NCBI GenBank assembly: GCA_027923505.1 | Contig: BROI01000005.1 | Location: 248,001-312,000, forward strand | Source of the DNA: Mayamaea pseudoterrestris | Taxonomy: Eukaryota > Bacillariophyta > Bacillariophyceae > Sellaphorales > Sellaphoraceae | DNA: 64,000 nt | Reading direction: 5' to 3' | In this document: one piece after another, positions 37,457 through 49,808 of the stretch | Position numbering within the stretch: the stretch's first letter is position 1 | Layout of the letters: every line of letters begins with the position of its first letter | The notes under the pieces: model-generated | Database searches by the model: none | What the model was told of the DNA's origin: nothing | What the model saw: only the letters and a program-made list of their open reading frames with translations | Translations under genes and position numbers: made by a program

Positions 37457-40400
37457 TTAACCGCGCCACTCGTAAAAGCCTTTGAACTTCGACTCTACTT
37501 CAATCACGGCCCAAAAGACTTCCTTGAATGATTCGCTGCCGTCGTCGTAGCTAGCAAACTTGGGAAGGTACAAACGCCGAGCACATGTATTGGCGCGTGG
37601 GAGGCAGCCGGGATCGCGCATCGGAAGGAATTCGCCACTTGCAGAAACGAGCGGGACAACCTCAATACGTCCTGGAGTTTCAATGGGGACACTAGTAACA
37701 AAATTGAGAAACTGGCGGCGTTGCTGCGGCGTCCCTTCTAGAAGAGCCTTGATCAAGAAACCGATTGTCGGAGACGTCGGACCAAAACGTCGACTCATGG
37801 AACTGCCGCCTTCACCGCCGATTGCGGCAACAGCGACAAGAGCTTCAGCAGCTTCTTTGCCTCCATCAAGCTTAAATAACTTTCTGACAGCGCTCTCGTT
37901 CCACTTTTCAACGCCATCTCCGCCGCCGCACACGTCACGATGAAGCTCTTCCGGAGTAAAGATTCGAAGATACTTAGTCGAGAAAAAGTCTTCAATGCCC
38001 TCACGAAAAGCGCATGCCTGCAGGATAATGCCGTCGCAAAGCACAAACCTCTTCACAAGGCTAACCCACTCGCGGACATTGTATACTGAGACTCTCTTCT
38101 CGTGCCCATTCAGGCACAACGGCATCGCGCTTTCGTCCTGAGCGGGATCTAAAGGGTCAACAAAAGTTCGATCTTGAAAGTAATCTTCAAAGGAACAGTC
38201 ATATGCTTTCCCGAGCGCAACACGAGCAAACGCCACATCAGAAGATATTTCCTGGTATCGCTTGTCTTGCTCAAAGCGGGACAATGGAGGCTGAGCAGTG
38301 TCCACAATGTCCAGCGCTCGGCAAATAAAGAATTCAGCAGCATACACCTCGCCGCCAAGAAAACCTGGTCTGGGCAGATCCTGTGAAGTTAACACCATAT
38401 CCGCCGTCGACGACTTGCCCGTCGCATGAGGTACTTTCCCATGGAGCACCAGCTTTATAAAGGCAGGGCTTAGTGGTAAAGGAAACACAAAATTGTCCCG
38501 AATCGCAGCTGCAAATAGCCTGCCGATAAAGCGGAAACGCTGCAGAACGTCTGGCAACAATGGGTGATACGTCGGCAGCGGCCGAGGAAAGACGCCGACG
38601 TTACAGCGCAAATCAGCTCGTGGCGTTGGAATAATAACCGTGCCGCTCGCGTCCAAATCTGGGATCCAAAGAGGAAGAGGGATTTTGCGATGTTGCTCTG
38701 TTTCTTCAGAGTCTGATTGCATCGTCTCGGGTCCCAGACTATCTGCCCTGGAAATTATCGAACTGTCTGAGCAAGCGCTTGGACCGTTCACACCGGCGAC
38801 ATTTTCTGTTGCAAGTAGACACTCCGCAACGTCCGCATAGAAACCACGAGTCACCCCAGCCTCTGTTCCGGACGCCAAGTCAAAACCTGATTCCCCTTCA
38901 AATCTGATTTCCAGTCGCCGGTGGTAGATTGTCTTATCACTGGCATAAAGATGCATAATAGCCGCCGCATCAGCAAGAAGTTGTTCACGCCGGATTGATG
39001 CCTTCGCAACCTGCAATGTGTGCTCTTCCCATTTTGCTGCGCGAAAAGTTGCTTTAACACGTGCAGCAAGTGCTTCCTCCATGCCATACAGTTCATCGGC
39101 CTGTAGCTGCAACGCTGTAGGGTCGTCAGCGCCGCCAGAAAATGCTTCGCCAACTAACTCAACGGCCCGAGCACGTAAAGCAGTCATGCGTTGTCGCAAA
39201 CGACCTACATTCACCTTCGCTTCCTGTTGCTTTAGTGTGCTACGAGAAATTCCAAACGCCACGCGCTCCAGCAATGTCCTACGAGCTTCGTAGCTGAAGA
39301 CGCTTGGTGCTAGCGACGGTGCTTCAACGCACCAGCTCGGTAAAGTGTTGCTTACTACAGCAACAGCCACATCCATTTGTTCGGTTAATTTCTTCGATAA
39401 GGAAGAATTTACAAAGAGCCCTTCATAAGCTTCATTCCAGGTCAATTCCGATGCATCCTGAGTGAAGACGCGAAGCAAGTTAATGACCTTCATGCATTGG
39501 AGACTCGTCGTCTCAAAGCCGTCGCATGGCTCGTCGATAATATCGTCTTCACTGGCAGACAAGGATCTTGAACTCAATGAACTCAATTTTCTAGAACGGT
39601 TTTCCAATGATTGCTCATCAAACATCAGGCTAATGGTTGATTGCGACTGGACGCCAGCTGCTGCAGGAATTGCATTAGCACCGGTCTTTCGTGATGAATC
39701 GTCATTCCAAGTAACACTATAAAACAGTTGACAGGGTCTCTCCTTTGTGAACAGCAATTTTCCTTGACATTTTTCGAAAATTTGGCTTAACGCGCTCATT
39801 AAGGTCGTATCTTCGCTACCTTTAAAACTTATTCCGCAAAGGTTCGCAATCGCGCTGAATGACACCGATAGTTCTGGCGGTGTCTCGATGGCAAGAGACT
39901 CGCAAACCAATCTGGCCATTTTGTCACCAATCATGACTATTAAAACAATATCAGCATCATCAACGTTGACATACAACTGATCTGGAACTTTCAAGTCGGC
40001 TGGACGCATGGCATCAGCAAGTGATAAAGCTGACCATGTGCGCGTCAACGTACACTTAGCTGCGTCGTTAGCAGAGTCAACGCTCGAAAGATGGTCGGCC
40101 GACTGGTCTGAGAGCTGCTTAGCATCGTTAGAGCTCAGGTTCAGATTGTGACCTAGCCTGCTAATAATGTAGTAAGATCTGGCCGCAAGATCTACCCGTA
40201 CCAGATCCTCCACTTCATCACCAAACACTAATGAATCAAGTGCTAGCGGAGACGACATAGAGATTTCCATCGGTTTAGAATCGTCGCCTTTCCAATCACT
40301 TGCGTATCTCAAAGTGTGGGTCCCTTCCGTCTCTTCAAAACTAAGTACAATACCGATGCGCCAATAGCTATTTTTGCAATGAAGCAATCGCTCGACAATA

Positions 40401-43400
40401 ACAGCATGGTCCTCGGCCAGCTGCCGGGCGAAACAGATGTATGATGGGTCGCTAATGATGTGCGATCGTAGTACAAGCGCTTGCAACTCTGATATTGCAA
40501 CCAGAGGTTGGGCTGTTATAAACAACGGTTTTCCTTTACCACTAACCGACTCAAACTCGGAAGGAGCAAGCTGTATTGCAATTGCTGTTGTCAGCAAGGA
40601 TAGCTCACCCTGATTCTTGCCGTTCTCGCTCAACAAGTTCTTGACACACGACACATTCTCATGAAACGAGAGTAATTGATGGCAACGCCGTAATACTTCC
40701 TGAGCCTCGTTAGAGCAAGTAAATTCATGGTCAGTATCCCACCTTTCGCTCAAAATTCCTACTACCTTTCCATCAGCACTATCACCAGCATCTTCAAGGT
40801 TGTCGTAGGTAGCTGCTGGCACTTTCTTCGGCACAGAGAACAACAACCGAACAACTTGCTTGGCGAAACACAACCTTTCCTCAAGTGAGTATTCCAGGAT
40901 ATTTCCTAGCACCAGCTGATCGTCAAAAACTCTGGCTCGTTTCTTTCGTCGAGCATTTCCCGCTCTAGCATCATCCTGCCCATGTCCTAGCCCGCTCAAA
41001 CAAGCAAACAGTGCCGGTAGCACAAGAGTTTCGAACTGATGAATCGTGACCGAGCCGATAACCAACAACATTTCGCCAAGACGTTGTACTGCAAACGCAT
41101 CTCGGTCCAGTAAAGCTTTCAAGACCGCTTGCAGCTCTTCCGTATTGTCATTTTCGTTAAGCTCCGAAAGGACGCCCGCATAGGGATCGGGTAACTCGTC
41201 ATTCTTGACGTCCAGAAGGAGACGACGACACTCCAATGCTATTGTCTTAACTTTAACGCTTTTAACAGTTCCACTCTCAGACTTGTCGGTGCAATTTTCG
41301 CATGCATCCCAATCGCATTTACGGCAACCATGCATCGGACGACCACGTTCAACTCCAATCCCGCAAATATCGCATCGGAATGAATTGTGCTCGGTAATGT
41401 GAATCACCGCCGTGTGCTTCTTCGGGCAGCAAATTACACTATCTGGCTGCTTCGTAGATACTACCGTGGACGCTGCTACGGCTGATTCAAGATGAGAATC
41501 ACCTGTCAATGTTTCGCCCAACCGTTTTAATGCCATGTGTAAATGCAAAGAAACCTTTTCCAACATACCGAACCTATGCAACTCAGAACTTCCGCGGACA
41601 GAAGGGAAAGACTTAAGTAGTGTATGAAGCATGCTCAATCCCGCTGATGCAACATACTTATCCTTGCTGCAAAGATAATCTTCGACGAGGGCTAGAAATG
41701 ATGTCAGATGTTTTGCATCGGATAATATCGTCGCGCCTAAAATATTTCGAGGAAACGAGCCAAGCAATCCATTCGTCGACAATTCAGCTTGCTCATGCAC
41801 AGAATCATCTGCAAGCTGTTTTGGACGAAACTGGACTCCTTGTGCCCGGCGAAGTGAATCAAGCAGCACGTTTCCAACGAGCACTTCCGACAACACACGG
41901 CTGCAAAGGTCCACCCGCGGCGACTGCCTGCGGTGCAATGCGAGCCCAAATTGAAACAAACGTTGAACTAGTGCAACAATGAAAGTTCCCGCCTTGTCGT
42001 GCATGGCGCGATGCAACGCTTCTTGGCGTGCTTCTGCTTCTCGAAATACTCCAACAACTTCAGATGAGAGACTCATTTCCGCTCTATCGGTAAGTGACGA
42101 AGTGTGCTGCAAAAGAAGCCGCAAACTAATAGCTTGATTTGTATTCGCAGCTTTCCGTACTTCCGTATACGTTGCTCGCGCCCCCTTGGTGATCAAGTAG
42201 TTTAAAATATTCGACGAGCAGCCGAGCGACACAGCTAGAAGCAGCAATGGCATGCCTTCGTCGTCAACAGCATCTCGCAACATTACAGAGGTTTTCTGTA
42301 TCGCGTTGCTACTAAATTTTTTCGCTTCAGCTTCAACTGATGCTTTTATCCAGGTGAGATCGTTAAATAAGATGCCTGTGCCAACAATTTGTTGAAGGAA
42401 TGCCACTTGAGCCGCTCCATTCGTCACATCTCGAAGTGCTTGTGTTCTATTACGTAGCACAGTGTCGAGAAAACTGGTCTGGGCAAAGGGATCGCTGTCT
42501 TGGGTCTCTGTTGCAAAGTTATCGTCTGGTAATTGATTGCTGGGGCTATTGGAATCCGCGACGGAGCGACCAAAAAAGTCAGCGGCAGACAAGCCAGCCG
42601 CTGGATCTGTGTGAGCAGCGCCGAAAGAAAATGAAGGAGGCATCATATCTTGCAGTCCAAGCTCACCACCAAACAGACTTTCTCGATCGGCTTCACTGAA
42701 AAGAAAGCCTTGGTTACTACTGCGACGTGCTCGGCTCATAAGTGCCAGTAACATGCTACGCCTCTGCTGCGCTGTACCACCAGGTCCCAACTCCAATCCT
42801 GCCATTCCATTGTGCTCGTCTAACGCGTCTTGTCTCGCTGTGACAGCCGTGCGCAATCCAATTCGTCTCGCAATTAACGGTGGTGGCCGCGAGTCATCCG
42901 CATCGGCTATCAGTTCTACAAAATCGTCGTCATCATCGTCATCATCAAAGTCTGACACATCTCCTGATGCTGAGAAAACCCTTTTCGAAATGACAAGCGC
43001 TAGGTTGCCAATAAGGCGGATCTTCTCCGGTAAATCTTCTTTCGGCTCTAAACTGGTCATCTGTCTTTGAGCAACATCAATCGCGCTCATCATTGCCTCT
43101 GGTAGGCCCGCCGAGAAAAGACTAGCAAGCATTGCAGGTTTTTTGCACTCTCTGGCAATGATTTCTATGGCAGAACGATCAAGGCGGGATAGTGCGCTAA
43201 TTTCAGATTGTAAACGGTGACAGAGAGTGTCTATTTCTTGCAACGCCTCATGCTCGTCGTCGAATGTAACCTCTGCCCCAGGACAACCAAAAATAATCTC
43301 AGCAGGGGTGCAATGCGCAAGCTTCGAATGACGCATACGTCTCGTCTCTAGCACAGGATCATTTGCCGATGTGAGGGGTGTACCGCATCCAACTGCTTCG

Positions 43401-45842
43401 GCAAAGTGGCGATCCGCAAACTCCACCAGCACGCCACTGCTGTCGGATCGACTGCGAGACGCATACGGATCCAGTGCCAACGGATTTTCAGAGACGACGC
43501 GTCCAAACACAGGAGCGATACCATCAGCCATCGTTTTCCGAGGTTTAACGACATCCCCCACTTGACAAGAGCTCGGCCGGAACAATTTTAAACTTAGCGG
43601 TGTAAGCGTCGTATGCTGATAACCATGTGCTCGTAGCACTCGTCGAATTACAAAAACGGCAGGCGTCTCAATCAAGCCAGATGACTCTGACACAATCGCA
43701 GATGGCTGGTACCACCAGCGTCGTTGATTATGCAGTACTCGAACAGATTTCGTCTCGCCGTTTGCTCCATTTTGAAAGTCCACGACGAGACCTCGTTCCG
43801 AGGGGTGCAGCGGACCGCTTGATGCATCTCCAAACCTACCATAAAAATCAACAACCTCGACGTGATCACCAATCTTAATATCGACTCGATCAGGCAGGCA
43901 TGTGGTAAGCCTAGCATCATCTTCCGCACAAATTTTTTCAAACAAAGCAAGAAAATCATCAACGGTGACCGACGCGCCATCATCCAAAAGCGACAGTTTA
44001 AAACCGCATCGATACCAAAGTCGAGCGGCTTCCACGTAGTCAAGAACAACATGTTCTGACGCTTGATCACACGTAGATACACGCGTGCTGTATTGAGCAA
44101 ATATTTCGACCAGAACTGATCTCAATGTTTCAGTCATCAGGCCATTTTCGATCTACAATTCAAGCATTGGAATAATAAAATGAGTCGATGTGCCTTAGGC
44201 GTGCTAATATATTTTCTCAAGTATTGCGCAACGTACCAAAACACCTCGATCAACAATAAGCTGTCGACGCAGCTCCTCGTCTTTTTCCCGTTGAAGGCGT
44301 CTCCAGTCAGCCGCGAATGCCAACAATTGCGGGATTGGGTCCACATCAAGGCTAGTAATCGCAACGCTTGATCCATGGTGATATGGTACAGCTACCGGAA
44401 TAAGATCCCCAGTGCGTGGGAGCATTGTCAATTGGCTACCAAGCAAAGTAGAACCTCTCCAAAATGCCATGACTCGATTGTCCAAGTCGCAAACAACCGT
44501 CACAACCTCGCGATTGCCAAACAAGCATCCGCTGTCGTTCATAGGTACATCTTGCTGGCCAAGCTGCAACGCCAAAAAGGGTGCAGCTGCTAGCTGCGAA
44601 GCATTGGCAGAAGAACCACTTCGACGAGTCGGAACTGGTTGTTCGCGCAAGGTCCAATGGCTACGCCGCGAACCGTCATACTTCTTGCCACTGTCATCGA
44701 TACCCCAAAAATGCGAGCTCTGCTGGAGTCCGTTGTATTCGCTGTAAGAAGCAAAGGCACTTGTTGTTACACCGACAAGATACCCGCCACCCATGTTTCC
44801 GCCTTCTTCGCAATGAGGATGGTCAAACGCGACTCGAAACCCAACGATGTTTCGCTTTGGTGGATCTGGATTAGCAGCGACATCGTCACCTGCAGCCTCT
44901 TCGGTAGCCTCCAAAGCAATTACAGCTTCGCTCTTCACAAGACCCGATTCAGCTCGAATCGCGCGTCCTTCTCCTGTTCCAATAGGAACATGCGCCATGT
45001 TCTGCTGATCTCCTTGACCAATTTCAAGCGAAAAAGGCGCATTGGCTCCGCGTCCTCCACGCGCTGGACGCAACCAGCGCGGCTGATAACTTGGCGACGC
45101 CATGGCAAGCATTTCAGAAGCAGGCAATTGCGGAAATGTCGTCGGTTGACTCGCTGCCGCTGCCGTTTCTGATCTTGTTCGTCCGCTGCTAGCAGCAGTA
45201 GCGCCCTGGCGAGCTCGTCGATGCCCAAACTGTCGCGCCGCTTCCAAGAATCGCTCTCGACTTTCAATCATGCGACCACGACTACTGGCAACTTCCATGG
45301 CGAGCGATTCAATGGCGCTCTCGGCATCGTCCATGTCCCAAAATTCAGCCTCCGCCGGAGGCGGCGCATGAAGGTGACTGAGAAAATCTTCAACGTCGTC
45401 GTCATCCGCGTCTGGAGGAATACCGACAATGGCACGATGGTGGAGCCATGGAGCGCGACGGCGCAATAGCCCTGCGCCTGCTGTAATAATGAAAGAGTTT
45501 GTTAAATGAAGCGTGAGATTTTATACTTTTTCAGATGGAGCATCGATCGAAATGGAAGGTATGGAATAAATCGGAGGACCAGAAACGTTTCATTGAAAAC
45601 CTCTTTAAATCCAATTTAGTCGCATTATTTGGTAGCAGTACCCATTGATTGAATCACGACTTGTCCATATTGCACTAAAATGGCGATAGGGGCAAGTAAA
45701 GTAAAAGATATACGCCGCACAGAAAACGAAACTTACCACTCCGGCTCGTCCCACAGATGCCGCAAGTACGATCAGTTTCTACGTTTGTATGACAGCCGCA
45801 GGCTTCACAGGTCCATCGGCTAGGCTCGCCGGCTTCCGACAT
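37457..45842 (-). CDS. Giant HECT E3 ubiquitin ligase with RanBP2-type finger, SPRY and ZZ domains
   Basis: Three exons, 45737-45842, 44237-45480 and 37457-44152, join in frame to 2681 aa. Exon 1 codes MSEAGEPSRWTCEACG...CGICG, a RanBP2-type zinc finger. Exon 2 holds an acidic/Ala-rich linker and a SPRY-like domain (about 242-400: IVGFRVAFDH...GGGYLVGVTT...HFWGIDDSG, VVTVVCDLDNRVMAFWRG). Exon 3 carries two putative beta domains near its start (GDHVEVVDFYGRF, VGDVVKPRKTM), a ZZ finger (about 1358-1405, CDICGIGV...CRKCDWDACENC) and a C-terminal HECT domain (RFRFIGRLFAAAIRDNFVFPLPLSPAFIKLVLHGK). The catalytic cysteine is C2640 in LPRANTCARRLYLP. HECT enzymes form a ubiquitin thioester. The introns (256 and 84 nt) were inferred from GTAAGT and GTACGT donors with open frames on both sides. 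Confidence 0.85.
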
Positions 45843-46100
45843 TTTTGTATTTATATATATAGAGTAGCTACCGCAAGAGTAGTAAGATAAGTGATGGATG
45901 ATGGGCACTAGAGCGAGACGCCAAACCGAAGGATCGCAGTGTGGCACGGTTCCAGTCGTTTCCGCGCGCGATCGACTTGGTTATCTTGGTTGACGGTACG
46001 ACTCAGGATACCGTCTTTTCAGTGCCGCAACGATGACCGTTGACGCCTCACATCGCCAACGCGCACACAAACCAAGCCGATCGAGCACCCAACAATCACC
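45843..46100. promoter_or_regulatory. Bidirectional promoter between HECT ligase and MPS1 kinase genes
   Basis: A 258-bp head-to-head spacer. A TATA-like run TATATATATAGAG lies just upstream of the HECT gene start (about 45852-45864) on the side of that gene. The MPS1 gene starts in the context ATCACCATGG. Confidence 0.35.
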
Positions 46101-49100
46101 ATGGCGTCCTTTGGCAAACGAAATGATGCATTTGCATTACCATCCAAAAAAGTGCCTCCTCTTGGAGATTACATGGAAAAGGAGAATCGCTTCAAGTTGA
46201 AATCGCACTCGCAAAAGCTGCCTATCCTCGGACAGCATTCCACCTGTCACTCCTCTCGCGTGACAAGCATTCACAATTCAACAACGCTACCTTCCTCGAT
46301 TCATCAATCAACTTCGTCATCAAATTTAGCAAAGAAACCAGCACCAGCAGCATCATCATGTGCAGCAGTGTCAAACATGAGTGTTGCTCGCGTCCTGCGC
46401 TACGGCGAAACCATTGAATCATTCTTCCTCGTTCACGCGGACTCCAAAGACGAGTATCGCGATCTTTGCTGGCGCATTATTCACGATGCTGACGCTGCCA
46501 AAGATGCAGCCATTTGGATCAAAGTGTTGGAGCTAGTTGTGGAGCAAGAAACCAAGAAACAAGGAGTGAATCATGCAGCAGCAGCTCCAGATTTGATTCG
46601 ACTCCACCGTCGAGCAACGACTCGCTTTCCATTGACTGTAGAAACGGTTCCAATGTGGCTATCCTTTGCCAAAGTGCAAGCGTTGAGACGAAACGATGCG
46701 CTCATGACGCTGCGCCATGTTGCTGGACTGGGAGCAACCATGGCTAGCTACTATTTGACCAAAGCTGAGCTGCACATGCAGTGGGGTGAGCCGAGGGAAG
46801 CGATGCAAGTTTTGCAAACGGGCATTGACAAAAAGGCGCAACCACTGGATGAACTCACTTATCGCCTCCAAGAATTCAAGAATCAGCAGCAAAATGAGGA
46901 CGGACATGACAACGCCGGCAGTGACAAGAATGACTTGACCGAACGTCTGAAAAACAATCAACGCTTCGCTCCCGACGCAAAGCACAAGGATGGCGAGTGT
47001 CATGTCTCAAATGCTGCCATTATTTCAAATACTCCAAACGCAAATGAACAGTCGTCGGAGCGCCCTCGTGCATCAACCCATGCTAGCAAGTCCTCCGTCA
47101 AGTTTACAACGGGGCTGTCGAGTTCGAATCGTCCACCACTGGCCGGTTCCAGACTCCTTCAGCGGAGTGCCGCAAACATGTTTATGGAGCCGCAACGATT
47201 AGACGAAGGACTTGCAGTAGTAGACGATACAATGAAGAAGACGAATGCATGCAAGTCAGATGAGGAAGCTCCCAAACGTGCGCCCAACGTAGATGTCAGC
47301 TACATTCGGTCGTGGGATCCTGAGAAGACGCGACGAAAGTCTGCAGAAACAGCGCTGCAGAAAGCTCTTATCCCAGCAGGTAAATTGCCTTCTAAGGAGT
47401 TCTCTGAACGAGTGAGCGTAGAGTCGCCAAATTACTTGGAATCAAATGCCGATGCCATTCCAAGCAAACCAACCGTGGACGTGAGCAACATTTTGGCCTG
47501 GCAACCCAGAGCTATTCGGCGCAAGTCCACCGACGAATCTACAATCGGGCTTGATTCTTCTGCATGTCATGAAGTCAGCAAAGATACGGATACTCTCGCC
47601 CATGAGCATCCATCTGCCACTAAAACGAAACAAGCACCCGTTCCACGTATCGATCTGTCGTATATGCTCGAGTGGAATCCATCCAAACGGCGCCCTTCCT
47701 TGACAACTGAACCTGTTAAAGACTTGGAACTAAAAGAAGCTTCGATCCCTTCCCTAGTACCGAGTACAGGATCCATTGATGTTGATGCTGACAAGACAGC
47801 CAAGGCGTCGAATGAAAATCATGAGTTAGAGGATCAACCTACAGAAACTCTCCGCGCAGGAACTGTACCTCAATCCACATCGAAAGTGTCAAAAGCAAAT
47901 AGCGATCCCGCCGATAGAGCGGGTGACGCAACCCAAACTGAATTTAAAACTGCAGAAAAGTTGATGAAACGCCGACGCTCCACACCGTCTAATCGCCATC
48001 CAACCACGCCCGCCACGGACAACGAGAGTCCCTTGGCGAAATACAACAACGACTTTCTGCAAATGGCTCGGCAGGACAACATGCTAACAGTCAACGGAGC
48101 ATCATACATGAAGATTGGTGTCATTGGCAAGGGGGGCTCTTGCAAGGTGTATCGAGCGCTCTCTAAAGATGGTCATGTGCTTGCCATCAAAAAGGTCAAG
48201 CTTGCCGGAATGACACAAAACGCGATGGAAGGATATGCCAACGAGATTGCTCTTTTGAAGCGTCTCCGGGGCAGTCCTAGCATTATTCAGCTGTATGACA
48301 GCCAGATTGATTTGGCGCAAAAGGCAATCTTTCTGATTTTGGAACCCGGTGAAGCTGACTTGAACCATGTCTTGTACCAGCAGACAAAACTCGCGATGGA
48401 GTCGTCGAACGACCCAACATATCCTCGTCTCGATATGAACTTCATTCGGTTGACATGGCAGCAGATGCTTAAAGCTGTGCACTGCATTCACGAAGAACGC
48501 ATCGTTCACTGTGACTTGAAGCCTGCTAATTTTCTGTTCGTCCGTGGGGCCTTGAAGCTTATCGACTTCGGTATTGCCAAGGCGATACAAAGTGACGACA
48601 CTACGAACATTTACAAAGACGTTCAAAATGGCACATTGAATTACATGAGTCCAGAGTCATTTATGGGTTACACGGGTGACAAGTATAAACTGGGTCGGGT
48701 AAGTGCCGTTCGCATTACTGAGCGATGCTTTCGTTTCAGATATCTCACTGGCTTCGACCGCTTTATTCCAATAATAGGCCTCGGACATTTGGTCCCTTGG
48801 ATGTATTCTCTACCAGGTAAGCACAACTTGCTGCATTCTGCGAGACTTTCATGGCATGGAGGCTTACACGTTCCGTCTTCGCAAACAGATGATCTATGGC
48901 AAGACACCCTTTGCGGAGTACCCTACCATGGGGCACAAGATGCAAGTTATATGTAATCCAATTCTTCAGGTTTCTTTCCCGGCAGGTGTTGATACATCTG
49001 CGATTGACTGCATTAAACAATGTTTGCGATTCAAGGCTGAAGACCGACCGCCCATTGTTGGTCCGAAGGGACTGTTAAATGAGCATCCGTTCCTTAATGC

Positions 49101-49110
49101 TCGTCGATAA
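46101..49110 (+). CDS. MPS1: MPS1/TTK-type spindle checkpoint kinase
   Basis: Three exons, 46101-48698, a 39-nt exon 48778-48816 and 48889-49110, give 952 aa. The N-terminus has a Bub1/Mps1-like TPR region (about 110-260: KDEYRDLCWRIIHDADAAKDAAIWIKVLELV, ATTRFPLTVETVPMWLSFAKVQALRRND). A long disordered linker carries three copies of a [VI]D[VL]S-x3-W-x-P motif at 397, 459 and 517. The kinase domain (about 670-945) has GKGGSCKVYRA, AIKKVKL, HCDLKPANFL, LIDFGIA, the TTK-like GTLNYMSPE and, through the small exon, ASDIWSLGCILYQ/MIYGKTPF. MPS1 phosphorylates kinetochore KNL1 to start checkpoint signalling. HCD for HRD is accepted in this family (TTK has HSD). Introns are 79 and 72 nt. Confidence 0.92.
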
Positions 49111-49808
49111 CAAATTTGAGTGAGCTACTACAATTTACTCTGTATATACTTGCGTAATTAGACATGGTGTTGTCGCAACTACAGTTACAGGTGTCTACTT
49201 CGACGCGATTATCAATGTGAGCATGCAGCCAGCGCCATGCAGTAATCATCGACTGAAAATGAAATTGTTGACAATTCTGAATTGACAAAAAAAGCTTGTA
49301 GCTTTACTTGACGAATCGTTTGCGCGTCGGGTGATTATACTTGAACTTGCCAATCGCGCAGATTGGTACAATCTTTAAAACCGAGAAACAGTACGAGTAA
49401 GAAACGTCCTTTGCTCAGCCCACCCGTGTTTTTATATCTTCACACCATTTTGTAAAGGTTAGAGCATTTTCTTTTGCTGGAAATGTCGGCCACACTACTT
49501 GCATCAATAGCTTATTCATCGCTGCGGTTGGACTTGCAGTCAACGCGATGGTTCCACATTGGTAGGCCAAAATTTGGCGATCCTGCCAATTTCAGGTCAC
49601 ACATTTCCGTGTCGCTCGTTCCAATATCTATGCCCTCTGAGTCACTATTCTATCAAGATACCATATTACATAGCCGATCAAATTTTCTTTTCATGAACGT
49701 CAAATAGAAGAAATCGCCAATCGCCAGTGCGGTCAAGCGTATCATCGCCGAGCACCTCTGCAGCAAACATGCGCGCTATCGAAGAACAACAATACCTCCA
49801 CATTGACC
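49111..49808. other. 698-bp intergenic region
   Basis: Between two + strand genes; it carries the promoter of the MDR-domain gene. A 77-codon frame from about 49474 shows no features of a protein. Nothing else is recognised. Confidence 0.4.

Noticed and set aside
44204-45466. Separate SPRY-domain gene upstream of the HECT gene
   Set aside because: Its frame ends just after a GTACGT donor, and a TTGTAG acceptor restores the HECT frame in phase; both ends fit a single gene with the zinc-finger exon.
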